A stretch of DNA of 64,000 nt, taken from Datura wrightii (lineage: Eukaryota; Streptophyta; Magnoliopsida; Solanales; Solanaceae). A program made the translations under genes and the position numbers. This document shows, in pieces, positions 35,198-47,937 of this stretch. The notes under the pieces are model-generated. The model had not been told where the DNA came from, ran no database searches, and saw only the letters and a list, made by a program, of their open reading frames with translations. The stretch covers positions 36,314,001 through 36,378,000 of the forward strand of contig JASDFA010000027.1 in assembly GCA_035772735.1 (NCBI GenBank), written 5' to 3'. Position 1 is the first letter of the stretch, and each line of letters starts with the position of its first letter.

Positions 35198-36121
35198 TCG
35201 CAAGTATGTTGTGAATCTTGTGTTATCCCTTATGTGCTTCCAACCTCAGTATTGAATAAGAAGCTCTGTTGTGATTGTGGATAATGTGAATAGTTGTTAG
35301 TGTGAGGCTTGTAGAGAAGGTTAGTGGTGGAAGAGAAGCTAGGAGTTGTAAATTAGCCTGACCTTAAGGAAGATCCGGGAGTCTTAGGATGATGATTTTA
35401 AGCTAAGGGGGAGATCAGCATATGTATTAAGTCGTATCTTGAAAATACCCATAAAGAATTTTCAGCCTTAGTAGTTGGAGTATGTTAGTATTTTCGAGGT
35501 TCAGATAATTTCCCTTGTATTTCAGTTGAAGTTAAAGTGTGTTCATTTCCCATGTGCAAATTTCCGAGGTTTTGGAGTAACCGTTTCAATTAGCGGTGCC
35601 AGTCTTTCCCTATGAATCCTTATTGCTTAATTTCATGTTATGAATCAATTATGTGTGTTAATCCATGTTTTCTTATGTGTTCGGACTGAACTCAATCTTT
35701 GGAAGTTGTTCGTTAACTCACTAACTTCAGATTATCTCAAGTATGTGCTCAGTTCTAGATGTCGGGGATGACTCGTGCTTATAAAATCCTTACCCTCAGT
35801 TAGATTAAATATTGTGAATCCTATCTTCGTATCGGAAAGTGATTTGAGAAAGAAGAATAAGTTCGTATCAGTTCCGCACCGGATTAAAAAGAGGGGAAGA
35901 ATTCTTTTCGGTGATTTTCCTAGTTCTATGTTGGTAACATGTTCTTCGGTCTTCCTTGAGTCCTAGTGTGCATGTTAGATGTGAGTTCAGGTTTGGTGTA
36001 TAAGGTTGGCTCGGAGTCAGATGCTCCATTGGTGATTAGCTATGATTGATTAATATTTAGATATCAGCTTCGTCTCTAACTTTTCAGCAGGATTAGCCAA
36101 CATTCGAGGACAAATGTTCCT
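35198..36121 (+). other. B: non-coding tail
   Basis: It aligns with D's tail (14050-15040): GTATGTTGTGAATCTTGTG, TTGAATAAGAAGCTCTGTTG. It holds an internal polypurine-like TAAGGGGGAGAT at 35404-35415 and the pre-tract hairpin AACATTCG-AGGA-CAAATGTT (36099-36118, one mismatch). The open frame 35775-35966 has no recognisable product. Confidence 0.7.
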
Positions 36122-36134
36122 AAGGGGGAGATAT
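36122..36134 (+). other. B: polypurine tract
   Basis: AAGGGGGAGATAT lies directly before the right LTR start TGTAACATCCC, identical to the tract of D. Confidence 0.9.
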
Positions 36135-38852
36135 TGTAACATCCCGAAAGTCCTAAAGATCAGACCCCGGAGTTAGGAGAAGTTCAACAGAAAAAATTAG
36201 CAAAAATTTTCTACAGAACGAGTCAGGGTACAACTCGTTAAGTGACCCCACGATTCGTGGTCTGGCTCATAGGGAAGCAGTCAAGGGAGGTGAGCCGGGC
36301 CAGTGGAAATGGACGACCTGACGATTCGTCTTGCCTAGCAGTGACATCAAGTCAGTCATTAGGAGGGAGAAGTTTTGGTTTTCAAGAAATTTCCAGCGTA
36401 CTTAACGAAAGGGCATAACGAGTCGTTGGAGCTAGTGACGAGTCGTTATGTTGGTAGTGGCCTGAAGGATTAATAATTTCCAATATACCTGACGAGTGGG
36501 CCTAACGAGTCATTGGCTGGGACAACTACTCGTCAGGTGAGTCATGGCATCAGTTCGGGTAATTTTTCAGATTTTCACAGGGGCAGTTTGGTAAAATCCC
36601 ATGCTCCCAGATTTAAAGTGATGTCATTTTGGGTATATTTGGGGATGTTTTTAAGGGTTCTTCTAAACCTAAACCCTCATTCTCTAAATCTCTTTCTTCC
36701 TCCTCTCTTCTCAAAAATCGTAGGGGTTTTACCAAGGTGTTCTTCAAGCTTCAAGGAAGATTTTCGATTCGGATTTTCGTCTACCAGGTATGCGGGACTT
36801 CAACAAGGATATTCTTCCATCCTTGTGACTCAAAATATTTTCAATAAGAATTTTATTTAATTTATTTAGAACATCATGATCTAGGGTTTGAATAATGGGT
36901 AATTTCTTCTTCATTATTTTCTTAAATGCAAATAATTACTGCAATTATGGAATTTATTTGGAATGTTAATTTGATGGATTTCTTGGAATTGGATCATATG
37001 TTGGGAATGCATGAGGATAGCATGTTCTTCATAAATTGGCTTGAGTAATTAGTGGTGTTGCTTATTGTTCAATTAATTTTCGTAGCCATGCATGAATATG
37101 GAGAAATTGTAAAAATATAGGTTGATTATGTATGGGTGTAGTATGTTCTTCCTAACTCGATCTAAGTGTTGAATGGGAATTGTTCATTTCTCCTTTGATT
37201 ACTGTAGAAATTCATGATTCTGATGGAAGTGTGGAAATATAGCATCATTAACCCTAATGACTGATTATGCTATTGATGACCATATTGGATTGACTAGGCG
37301 GTGTGGCCTTGAGTAATTGCAGTAAATTATGTGCCATCGCCATGTTCTAGATTTAATTGATTGGGTATGATAAGATTTTATCTCCATTGTTGAACTACAA
37401 AGCTTGGGCGGATTCTATATTGTTTTCCCTTACTAAAATTGTTTTTATAAAAATTCTTGGAATCTAAAAGGCCCGTGGCTAAGGAGTTCACAAAGGAGTG
37501 ATTCTGATAAGTGTGTGGAATGTTGTAGACCTAAATAAGCGAAGTCATGTATCTTAATAGAGTATGAGTTGTATTTTGTAAACCATGTATGATCTCATAT
37601 TGCATGTTGAATGAGATAAACTTGGAATTCAAAATGTCATGATAGTATAATTCACAATGTGAATCTATTCAATGCTCGTTAGTGTAAGGTGCTTGAGATA
37701 ATTATTGATTTTACTCCATGATGAGGTGAATTATGGTGATAACGCATGAGAATGATATTGTAATTATTGGGCTTGTTGTTATTAGAAAGTAGCCCCATCC
37801 TGTTGATGAGAATGTTGTATGATGAAAATCAGTTAATGTCCTTGTCTCTAATTAGCTGTTGTAATTTAGATTAGCGATATTCAGTCAGGATTCTCGTTAG
37901 CAAGAATATTTTCCTAGTCAGTCGGGATTCTCATTAGGAAGAATGTTTCCCTAGTCAGTCGGGATTCTCGTTAGCAAGAATATTTTCCTACTCAGTAGGG
38001 ATTCTCGTTAGCAAGAATGTCTACCTAGTCAGTCAGGACAAACATCCCTAGCCAGTCAGTGACACTCTATTTTAGAGCATTCCCTCCTTTTCACAGTCAG
38101 GGATTCTCATTAGTAAGAATGTTTCCTTCGACAGTCAGGGACTTTCCTTGGACAGCCAGGGACCCTCTTGATATCAGTCATGACGTCGTACCTCGGTATT
38201 ATTTTCAATTATTAATTTTGCGCATCAATTGGTCTTATAATGATGCATGTCCTTATAATGTGTTTATGTTGATATGAATATGTGAATCTCATATAAGGTT
38301 GTCGTGTCTCATTTCAGTTACATTACTATTAATGTGTTTTTACATTACTTCCTTCTTCTATATATTTATGAGTTAGTTTAATTATGCTTCCTGCGTACTC
38401 AGTACATTCCAAGTACTGACCACACACCTCTTGTGCTATATCATTTTATGATATAGATTCAGGTCTCCAGGTTTAGCCGCGTGGCGATATGCTCCTTCCT
38501 CTCCTAGTTGCTAGTGGTGAGTCCTCATCTTCCGAGGATGTGACTTATATTCCTATTTTATTATGTTCCAATTTTCAGACATTTGGAGTTAGCTGGGGGC
38601 TTGTCCCAGCAACTCATCAGTTTAGTAGAAGGCTTTCAGACTTATCTAGATAGTTTTAGCTATGTAACTACTGTTATTAAATCGTCTTTATGGATCATAT
38701 TAGACTTTTGTTATTTTCTTCCGCTTGTTCATGATGTTAGACGTTTCTTATTTTAAGTCTATGCGATGATTATGCCATGGGTCGACTTGGAGCCTTTAGG
38801 GTTCCTTGTCCCGTGTCTATGATCCGAGTGTACTCTCAATTGGGTCATGATA
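36135..38852 (+). repeat. B: right LTR (2718 bp)
   Basis: It starts TGTAACATCCCGAAAG and ends GGGTCATGATA (TGACA mutated), followed by GTACC. A CCAG/GTATGCGGG donor-like site lies at 36785-36793. The 37-bp array is at 37889-38039 and the twin hairpins at 38399-38456. Length is within 3 bp of the left LTR. Confidence 0.88.
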
Positions 38853-38857
38853 GTACC

Positions 38858-40969
38858 CAACGGGTATCTCACAATGACTTGTTTGGGACACCACGAGTCG
38901 TGGTGTCGCCCGTGGGGACTCCGGTGAATTTTGGGCAGTGGAGACCACGAGAGGTGACCACGAGTCGTGGTTACCAACCACGACTCGTTAGGTCCCCCGT
39001 GGTGATCAGTGTGAGGGAATCAGGCAGAGCACTTGACGACTGGGACAACAAGTCGTTGTCACTGGCCACGACCCGTTAGGTCCCCCGTGGGGGTTATAGG
39101 TCATTTCTTCCCTGCAAAATTTTCAAGGGTCTTTTAGTAATTTCCTACCCTCCTTGATTCTAAAAAACATCAATTCAAGAATATTTTCAAACTATTAGAT
39201 GGGTGAAACAGTTCCCTTCCTTATTTTTTCCCATTCAGACTTTCAAAAAACAACATAGAGTTTCTCTCAAGGCTTTCCAGAGCAAGAACTAGGGAAGTTC
39301 ATTCCTCCTCGGTTTCTCAACGAAATTCCATGGGTTAATTTACCATGTATGTGGGAATTCAACAAGGAAATAGTTCTTCCCTTGTGTCCCCAAAATTTTC
39401 CCTATCTTCTTCATCAGTTCTAGCCCTACAAATTATCGAATGTTAAGAAATTCTAGTCAAACTTCTTTATTTCATGTGGAACCTCATTTTATAATAATTA
39501 TAGATATTTTCCACCAGTTTGTGAAAGTATTGATTCTTATCCCTGGACAGTGAATTTATCCCTAGTCCTTGAGAGTAGAAAAGACTAGAATCTTGCTATA
39601 GTGTTTAAACTTTGAAATTTTCCTGATTTTATTAGTGTTGTGGATTTCCATATTATTTGTATATATTGAATTCTCAGTCAGATGCATGTTAGACTAGTTT
39701 TAATGAAAATGTTAGAATACTCAGTGTCAGTCAGGAATGTTAGCTGATCAGTTTGACTACAGAAATTCCTGAGGTGTCAGTAATACCTCCCAGTTATCAG
39801 AATCAGATTCAAAACTCATAATCAGATTCAGAACTCAGGTTTAGTGGTTCACAAGGCAGTCATGATACTTTTGGTTAAGCAGTTATGACTAGCCTTAGGA
39901 CCCCAATTAGATATTAGAACTTGTTCTTTAGACGGTTATGATGCTTTCAGATAAGCAGCTCTGACCAGTCTTAGAACCTAGATCCAGACTCTGGCCCGAT
40001 AAAACTCTCAAGGTGCTTCCAGATAGGTATTCCTAACTAGTCTCGGGCCCCAGTTTTGAGCTATCAGCTTAGTATTCAGTCAAGGCCTATCCAGTGGGAG
40101 TAGGACTTAGCACCGATCGAACCAGGATTCCAGTGCACCCAGGTTCTCATAACTACGTTGCCACCATAAGTTACAATTTCATTGGCCTCATAGCCCCAGA
40201 CTCTTGTGATCACCCAGTTCATGCCTTTGTACCCTGGAAAGGTATATTGAGTCCTTGGGTGTATACATCGAACTCCACGTCTATCTCACGTGGTTATATG
40301 TCAGTTATAGACTCTCCCACTAGTCAGCTCAGTTCAGTTTCAGATTAGTTCATATCAGTACCTCAGATTTGGGGCATGTTCTTGACTATCAAACAGGGTC
40401 TTTTAGACTATCTCAGTTATTACAATTATTCCATTCAGTAGTTTCAATTGGTCATTGCATGTCTTTTCATTTTAGAACTTTTATTTCTTGCGTAGGGTTT
40501 CTCTCACTTACTCAGTACATTCGAAGTATTGACGCATACTTTTATGCTGTATCATTTTATGATACAGCTGTAGGATCTTAGTCGCAGCCTCACTAGCCGA
40601 TAACTCTCTGAAAACTTCAGTGGTTCTAGTTGGTGAGTCCTAATCTATCGAGGACGGAGATAATTTCATTCAGTTATATTTTTTTTCTTCTATTTAGACT
40701 TGAAGTTAGCTGGGGGCTTATCCTAGAAACTCATTAGTGTAGTTGGCTTTCAAACACAGACATGGGTTTAGAATTTTAATTTTGTTATGATATTTTAAAC
40801 TATATGATTCTTCTTTATTCTCATAAATGTTTTATACTCTAGTTTAAAGCTTCCGTTATATTTATATGTCTACTCAGAATGTTAGTGTATGATAGACCAG
40901 GGTTGACTTAGAGTTACTTGTGACTCCAAGTACCGTGTCCCATCCACGGTGTAAGCTTGGGGCGTGACA
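38858..40969 (+). repeat. A: left LTR, 3' piece (after B)
   Basis: It resumes CAACGGGTATCTCAC, matching position about 56815 of the right LTR (CAACGGGTCCTCAC), and ends GGGGCGTGACA. Compared with the right LTR it keeps an extra palindrome unit (GTTTGGGACACCACGAGTC-like, about 38881-38900) that the right copy has lost. Twin hairpins are at about 40512-40564. Open frames 38777-39079, 40094-40348 and 40369-40581 are LTR sequence. Confidence 0.88.
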
Positions 40970-40973
40970 AACA

Positions 40974-40985
40974 TGGTATCAGAGC
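40974..40985 (+). other. A: primer binding site
   Basis: TGGTATCAGAGC lies 4 nt after the LTR end. It is the canonical initiator-Met-tRNA-type site. Confidence 0.9.
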
Positions 40986-41189
40986 ACTAGGTTTAGAGTA
41001 TCCTCGGATGTCTAAAAGTCGCATCGAGTAGAGTCCTTTTCATGGGTGTGAAGGCCGTCACACTTATGATGGGGAGGCTACGAGATGTTTTTAGGAAGAA
41101 CTCCCTATTATTCATATTCTTTATCGTGCATTGAAATTCAATTCCAGAACCGTTCTCTTAACTCATGCTCTATTTTGTTTCAGTGAATT

Positions 41190-42440
41190 ATGCCTCTGCG
41201 ACGTGGTAATCTAAGAAGGACAGGTAATGCTCACCGACCTGCCCCACTAGCCCCAGAAGCCCCTCAATATGATTCAGTGTCTACCACAGAGTTCAGAGCA
41301 GCTACCCAGCTGCTCGCTCGAACGGTCACCAACCAGGTGAACCAATAGGTGGTTCTAATCAACAATAATGGGTCCGCAGTAGCTGCTCGAGTGTGGGACT
41401 TCACTCGGATGAACCCTCCGAATTTTTACGAATCTAAGGTGGGAGAGGACCCACAAGGATTTATGGATGAGATTAAAAAGATCACCAAAATTATGGGTGT
41501 CAGTCCCTTAGAGAGTGTCGACTTGGCTACCTACTAGCTGAAAGGGGTAGCCCAAGTCTAGTACGAACAGTGGACGGAGGGGAGGCCAGCAGAAGCAGGA
41601 CCAGTGAAATGGGAGGAGTTCACTACGGCCTTCCGGGATAGATTCTTACCTCGGGAGCTTAGGGAGGCGAAAGTAGAGGAATTCATGAGTCTGAACAGGG
41701 AAACCGGACAGTAGAAGAATACGCTCTGGAGTTCACCAGGTTGTCCAAATACACTCCAGAGATGGTGGTCAATCCAAGGGCTCGCATGCTGATGTTTGTT
41801 AATGGGGTGTCGAACCTTGTCCTCAAAGAGTGTAGGACAACGATGCTGATTAAGGATATTGACCTCTCCATCCTTATTATCTATGCCTAGTAGATTGAGG
41901 TAGAAAAACTGAGGGACATGGAGCAAAAGAACAAGAGGACAAGGACTAGCCAATTAGATTACGGCCACCAGAGGTCTAACGGTATCAGTCGCCCATAGCA
42001 GCAGCAGCAGAGGGCTCCAAGACCCTGCCCACCCTTCCTCCTCTTCTTTGAGAACTGTGTGAACGGATATCGGGAAGAAGAAAGTCTAAAGAAAAATCAT
42101 TATTGATGATCCAAGACTATACATATTGATAAAAAAATTGCTATTTATTTGCTGAATAGACAGGTAGATTCAGCTCAGCCAGAGCCCCTACCTTTTGGTC
42201 GCGCTAAGATCGGAGAGGTAGAGCATATGGCTCTCATTCCCAGAGCTACAGTGCCAGCAACAAGTATCCAGCTTTCCCCATATGTGGCAAGAACCACCCA
42301 GGAGAGTTTCTTCAGGGTCGAGAGGGTTGTTTTGGTTATGGACAGCTTGGTCATCTATTTAAGGAGTGTCAATTAGCAGGATAGGGAAGGTCACATTCCA
42401 CTACCTCAGTAGCTCCAGCAGGCCGACCAACTCAACAGGC
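41190..42440 (+). pseudogene. A: gag, decayed
   Basis: The ATG at 41190 (MPLRRGNLRRTG) follows TATTTTGTTTCAG/TGAATT, an acceptor-like context. Capsid pieces: WDFTRMNPPNFYESKVGEDP (41349-41537), then TTAFRDRFLPRELREAK-like and EFMSLN/EYALEFTRLSKYT in shifted frames. Stops interrupt within 52 codons. About 42055-42160 holds AT-rich sequence that does not read as gag. The zinc knuckle near 42325-42370 reads CFGYGQLGHLFKEC, with the second cysteine replaced by Y. The open frame 41558-41953 is its antisense. Confidence 0.75.
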
Positions 42441-42479
42441 CAATACTTCAGGTACGGATGGCGGTCAGTGCCAAAACCA

Positions 42480-45158
42480 TTTTTATGCATTGTCTTCTCG
42501 TCAGGATCAGGAGAGCTCACTTGACGTGGTCACGGGTATGTTACTTCTTTTCCATCTAGATGTATATGCCCTACTAGATCCAGGGGCCATACTATCATTC
42601 ATGACTCCCTACATAGATGTCCAGTTCGATATCAGTCCAGAGGTCCTCTCAGAACCATTTTCAGTCTCCACCTCAGTTAGCGAGTCAATTAGAGCCAGCC
42701 TGGTGTATAAAAACTGCCCAGTCTCAGTCTTTAATAAAGTAATTCCAGCTAACGTTGTAGATTTAGACATGGTCGACTTCGACCTTATTCTTGGCATGGA
42801 TTAGCTACACTCTGGTTATGCCTCAGTCGACTACAGAACTAGGGTCGTTAGGTTTCAATTCCCTAATGAGACAGCTCTAAAATGCATGGGCAGTAGTTCA
42901 ACACCTAAGAGTAGGTTTATTTCCTACCTTAAGGCTAGAAAGATTATTTCCAAGGGATGTATTTACCATCTACTTCAGGTCAAAGATTCCGACTCTGAGA
43001 CCCCAGCTATCCAGACAGTCCCTTTTGTCAACGAATTTCTAGATGTATCCCCCGAAGATCATCCCGGAGTTCCCCCTAAATGGAAAATTGACTTCGGTAT
43101 AGACCTTCTCCCTGATACTTAGCCCTTTTCCATCCCTCCTTAGATAATGGCTCCGGCTGAACTTAAGGAGTTGAAGGAGCACCTAAAAGATCTTCTTGAT
43201 AAGGGTTTTATCAGACCTGACATCTCTCCCTGGGGTGCTCCAGTACTATTCATTTGAAAGAAAGACGGTACACTCAGAATGTGCATCGATTACCGTCAGT
43301 TGAATAAGGTCACAGTCAAGAACACGTATCCCCTACCTAGAATTGACGACTTATTCGACCAACTTCAAGGAGCCAGCTATTTCTCCAAAATAGATCTCAG
43401 GTCGGGGTATCATCAGCTAAGAGTTAGAGAATGTGACATACCGAAAACAGCTTTTAGAACTCGGTATGGTCATTACGAGTTTGTGGTTATGTCCTTCGGA
43501 CTAATAAATGCCCCTACAGCTTTTATGGATCTAATGAATAGATCTTCAAGCAGTATCTAGATATGTTCGTCATTGTATTTATCGACAATATTCTGGTATA
43601 CTCCAGAAATAAGGAAGAGCATGCTAATCACCTGAGGATATTGCTTCAGACACTCAGAGATCGCCAGTTGTTCGCCAAGTTCAGCAACTACTTCTAGTTG
43701 AAGTCCGTGACTTTCATGGATCACATGGTCTCGACTAAGGGTATTCAGGTTGATCCTCAAAAGATAGCAGCAGTGCAAGATTGGCCACAACCTACCTCCC
43801 CAATCGAAATAAAAAGTTTCTTTGGTCTAGCCGGGTATTACCGATGTTTTGTAGAAGGTTTTTCTTCTATAGCATCTCCTCTGACTAGGCTAACTCAAAA
43901 GAAGGTGAAATTTCAATGGTCAGACTCATGTGAGAAGAGTTTCCAGGAGTTAAAAACTCGACTCACTATTGCTCCAGTGTTGGCCCTACCGAAAGGATCA
44001 GATGGATTTATAGTATATTGCAGCACTTCTAGAGTTGGACTCGGTTGCATTCTGATGCAGCGGGGCAAGGTGATAGCCTACGCCTCCAGAAAGCTCAAAG
44101 ATCATGAGAAGAATTATCCAACTTATGACTTGGAGTTGGCAGCGGTTGTGTTTGCGTTGAAAATATGGAGACACTATCTGTACGGGGCTCACGTGGATGT
44201 TTTCACCAATCACAAGAGCCTTTAGTACGTGTTCAGTCAGAAAGATATAAATCTTCGTCAAAGAAGGTGGTTGGAGCTACTGAAGGACTATGACATGAGC
44301 GTGTTGTATCACTTGGGCAAGGACAATGTGGTGGCTGATGCCCTGAGCAGACTGTCTATGGGTAGCGTGACTCAAGTTGAGGAAGGCAAAAAGGACTAGC
44401 TCGATTAGGGGTTTAGTTGGTTGACTCAGCTGAGGGTAGAGTAGTTGTGCAGAGTGGGTCATATTCCTCTATGGTTATTGAAGTAAAGTCCAGACAGGAT
44501 GAGGATCCCATCTTGCTTAAGCTGAAGGAAGAGGTTCTCAGAAAAGAGGTTGAGGCTTTCTCCAAAGAGGGAGATGGTGTGCTCCATTACCAAGGCAGAT
44601 TGTGTGTACCGGTCGTCGGTGATTTGAGAGGGCAAATACTGGCTGAAGCGCATAGCTCGAGGTATTCCATCCACCCTATTGATACTAAGATGTGTCGGGA
44701 TTTACGGGATATTTACTGGTGGAACAGCATGAAGAGAGACATCGTTGAATTTGTAGCCAAGTGCCCGAATTGCCAACAAGTCAAAGTAGAACATCAGAGA
44801 TCGGGAGGTATGACTCAGGATATCAGCATATCCACATGGAAGTGGGAAGAAGTAATATGGACTTTATTACGGGCCTATCTCGGACTCGACTGCAGCATTA
44901 TTCAATTTGGGTAATAGTAGACCGGATGACTGAGTCAGCACACTTCCTCCAACTAAAACTACGGATTCAGCTGAGGACTATGCTAGGCTTTATATCCAAG
45001 AGTTGGTCGGACTTCATGGGGTGCCATTATCCATTATCTCAGACAGAGATACCCAGTTCACCTCGCATTTCTGGAAGTCTTTTCATAAGGGACTTGGTAC
45101 CCAGGTCAAGCTCAGCATAGCTTTTCACCCGCATACAGATGGGCAAGTTGAGCTGACT
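42480..45158 (+). pseudogene. A: pol (protease, RT, RNase H, integrase N-terminal part), decayed and cut by C
   Basis: Protease: YALLDPGAILSF (active Asp codon at 42577; the usual DPGST is DPGAI). RT: open piece 43279-43560 (MCIDYRQLNKVTVKNTYPLP.., KTAFRTRYGHYEF), then a frameshift and FIDNILVYSRN, where the catalytic second Asp of FIDD is Asn. RNase H: open piece 43698-44225 ending at a stop, with YCSTS in place of YCDAS and TNHKSL in place of TDHKSL. Integrase: zinc-binding part in 44417-44914 (HSSRYSIHPIDTKMCRDLRD, CPNCQQVKVEHQR), then MDFITGLSRTRLQ and VPLSIISDRDTQF in other frames. C interrupts after TDGQVELT at 45163. Several catalytic residues are lost, so the element is dead. Confidence 0.85.
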
Positions 45159-45328
45159 ACTTATGTTATACCCCGTAGAATTCCCAGCCCTTAGATGACC
45201 TATTCGCACGTTGGTTAAGCATATTTGAAAGCCATACGTGCTAGGGAAAGGCCCGGGAAAACATCGGACGAGAAACCCGTCGAAACCAACGCGGGAGGAG
45301 CCGAGGCAGAGCCCCTCCGCGATGGCAG

Positions 45329-45399
45329 CGTGTCACGGAGGTGAGGCCTCCGCGATGGCTCCGTGACACGTTGCCCAGGTTCAGGCCCAAGTATATAAG
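45329..45399 (+). promoter_or_regulatory. C left LTR: hairpin and TATA box
   Basis: CGTGTCACGGAG (45329-45340) and CTCCGTGACACG (45359-45370) have an 18-nt loop; TATATAAG at 45392-45399 lies 21 nt further on. Transcription probably starts about 30 nt after the TATA box. The right LTR keeps the arms with one change (CACAG for CACGG). Confidence 0.7.
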
Positions 45400-47066
45400 C
45401 CCCCACTTCGGTTTAAAATCATTTCATGCTTAAAAATTTCCAGAATAGCGCAGAGAACAGAGGAAAACGAAGGAAAAATTATATATTTCCGTCCGATTAC
45501 GCTGCCAAACGCTGCCCAAACTCAAATTAATCCCAGATACCCGAGTATTTAGCAGCAGAGAGCATTTCTATGGAATTAGTTTCGGGAAATACGGCCGACG
45601 AATCGGCGAGCCACCGAACTAAAGTAAGTAGAATTGCTCTAAATTAATGTCTATGTGTTCCTAGCTGAGAAGTGAATACTTCTCCCTTCTGGGCCGCTGA
45701 AAAATAGCGAGTTTTCGACTGTCTTTCGATAAGCCTAAGTTTAGGCTATAAACTATATCGAAAGCAACGTTGCTCTTTACAATAAAGTTGTATTTAGTAT
45801 TGATTGACGTATTTATGAATGCAGCTGGAAGGAAATAGTTGAAGTACCGGCCAAGCCTCGTCCGACGGACGAATAGTCGAAGATAAGGTATGTAAAGTTA
45901 AGTTTCCTCGGCAAGTTGAGTAACATTGAAGCAGTATAGTAATTTACAGACCAGTAGAATGTTCAGAAATTGATTATTATGTTATTTTGAATATTGGTGC
46001 AATATGAGAAGTTTTGGGTTGTAACGTGTACGATACCTATCCGTATGATATAGATTCGGACGTAAGTGGTTAAGATTGCCCAGTATATTCAGCATGTGAA
46101 TATGCCATGTTAAGATATTGTTGTGTTTAGCTGAAACCTCGCGAAGTAGTACAGTATCTGTGAAGCATTCCAGACATAGAATAGTAACTAAATATGGTGT
46201 AGAAAGCATGTTAGAAGTAGGAAATCATGTTAATACAGAAACTCAGTAAACAGTATAGTTTTCAGCAGAAACACCTTCTTGTATAACCTTTTCCCCAGTA
46301 CAGTTTGACAGGAGGCTATACTTATATTTATACTTACCTGTCTCAGCATGTATCAGACACTTACAGATTACTATTATTAGCTCAGTATGTGATTTATATG
46401 ATACCTTACACCTGTTAGTCTTAGCTTATGAGCTACACAGACAGCATGACTAGTTGAGACCGTTGTATTGATTGGGGTTGGATTACCTAGCATTCCTGAC
46501 CGCCCAGGGTTAATAGCTGTATCGACTCGTCCGCCAGAGGACGAGGATACGTCACTCTACGGAGTGATATGCCATCCCGCAAGGGGACGAAGATGGGATG
46601 CCAGTTTTCCCCATATTGTGCCTTGGTCGGCCCTTATACACCCCCGTTGAGCGGGTACGCCCGGGGTGTTGATTTAGAGTCCTTCGGACTCAGGTCATGT
46701 TATAGTCAGGGGCTCAGCGAGCCCAAGTGCATACCCAGGGACCGGCAGGATGCTTACAGCCACAATAGGAGATGGGATGACCGGGGTAGGGGCATAGATT
46801 CCGTGTTGATTGTACCTCCCGGCTTATGGGGGCCGGGTAAGGTTTGTGTGTGCCATGTTATGTTATGTATGTTATGCTATGTTACATTAGACATGAGTAG
46901 ATTAGTAGTAGAATGATACGTCTCCAGACACGACACCTACTCCTCCCAGTATGATTGAGAACAGGTACGACTTACATCATCAGACAGATAATCTAGTTCT
47001 TCCTATTTCAGTTTTGTCAGTTATGTTATTGATTTTAGATATCTTTTCAGTCATTGCTTTACATAC

Positions 47067-47085
47067 TCAGTACCAGCGGTACTGA
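47067..47085. promoter_or_regulatory. C left LTR: hairpin near the 3' end
   Basis: TCAGTACC-AGC-GGTACTGA is a perfect inverted repeat with 8-bp arms, and is repeated in the right LTR at 54894-54912. It is the counterpart of the TCAGTAC-N7-GTACTGA hairpin in the A, B and D LTRs. Confidence 0.6.
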
Positions 47086-47728
47086 CGCCCGGTGGGGCGC
47101 TGCATTACTTGCCTGCAGGTACTCATAGACGAGCAGGCGATTCTACGTGACTCCCTGTCAGCGGTCGAGTATTCAGCTCCAGTCATACGGAGGCTGAATT
47201 TCAGAGGTGTAGCTCAGTTCCTTTTGTTGTATATTATGGGTAGGTCGGGGCCCTGTCCCGATCAGTTCTATTGCTATTCCTAGAGGCTTGCAGTCTGTGT
47301 ATATTCCCTGTGGTCAGATGAGCCGGTCGTGTGAGGCCGTGCAGTTGTATAGTTGCCTTTACTCTTTCTTTCTTTTATAATGGCCGTGTGGGGCCATAGT
47401 TTTCCAGTAGTGGTGACCTTGCCGGTCACGTAGCTTTTCAGTATGTTATGTTTGAGTTACAGATAACTAGACAGCATGGTTGCCTTGTCGGCCGCATAGG
47501 TTTCCCTGAATTACTATGTTTCTGGTCAGCTGTTAGTACAGGTACAGAAGGCTATAGGCCAATGGGCCGGGGGCTGTATTTACAACCGTTATATAGCCCT
47601 TTGTTCCCAGAAATGTGAGTTAGAGCCAGCCAGGCGCCAGATGCGCCCAGGCTTAACAGTCTAGCAGGTCAGGTCCTAGTAGGGCATCAGGTGCCAGTCA
47701 TACCCCCCAAGGTGGGGTGTGACAAACT

Positions 47729-47740
47729 TGGTATCAGAGC
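47729..47740 (+). other. C: primer binding site
   Basis: TGGTATCAGAGC lies 4 nt after the LTR end. It is canonical for plant gypsy elements primed by initiator Met tRNA. Confidence 0.95.
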
Positions 47741-47937
47741 AGGTCGTATCCCAGGGAGTCTGCAAGCCGTGCTAAGTAGAGTCCTGTCCATGGATGTGTT
47801 GTGCACCACATACTATGGGTAGGAGGCTGCAAGGCATGATAGGATGGTTGTCTTTTATTCTGATTCAGTCGTGCTATAGAGCGGCACAATATAGGGTTGA
47901 GTCCCTAAGAGCTTACCATATTCTTTGGTTACAGATA

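Larger units (their letters stand above)
31655..38852 (+). mobile_element. B: gag-only Ty3/gypsy element inside A's left LTR
   Basis: The LTRs are 31655-34375 and 36135-38852, and the interior is only about 1.76 kb. Flanks ATACC (31650-31654) and GTACC (38853-38857) are a 5-bp duplication with one change. The interior holds a primer site, a broken gag, a non-coding tail and a polypurine tract, and no pol. Architecture, tail sequence and LTR layout match D, but LTR sequences differ enough to be a separate subfamily. Confidence 0.88.
45164..47724 (+). repeat. C: left LTR
   Basis: It starts TGTTATACCCCGTAG and ends GGTGGGGTGTGACA. It contains the hairpin 45329-45370, a TATATAAG box at 45392-45399, donor-like AA/GTAAGTA at 45624 and AAG/GTATGTAAAG at 45888, a TATGTTATG-type simple stretch near 46855-46890, and hairpin TCAGTACC-AGC-GGTACTGA at 47067-47085. 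Open frames 46468-46650, 46569-46916 and 47092-47283 recur in the right LTR because the LTRs are copies; they are not genes. Confidence 0.95.

Noticed and set aside
32032..36860. Open frames of about 115 aa in both LTRs of B (32032-32382, 36513-36860), with related frames in D (10708-11079, 15488-15884)
   Set aside because: They are open in both because the LTRs are copies of each other. They span the U3 and leader, contain the donor-like site, and have no domain or codon-use signal.
40974..40985. TGGTATCAGAGC stretches as parts of tRNA genes
   Set aside because: They are primer binding sites complementary to a tRNA 3' end; no cloverleaf flanks exist.
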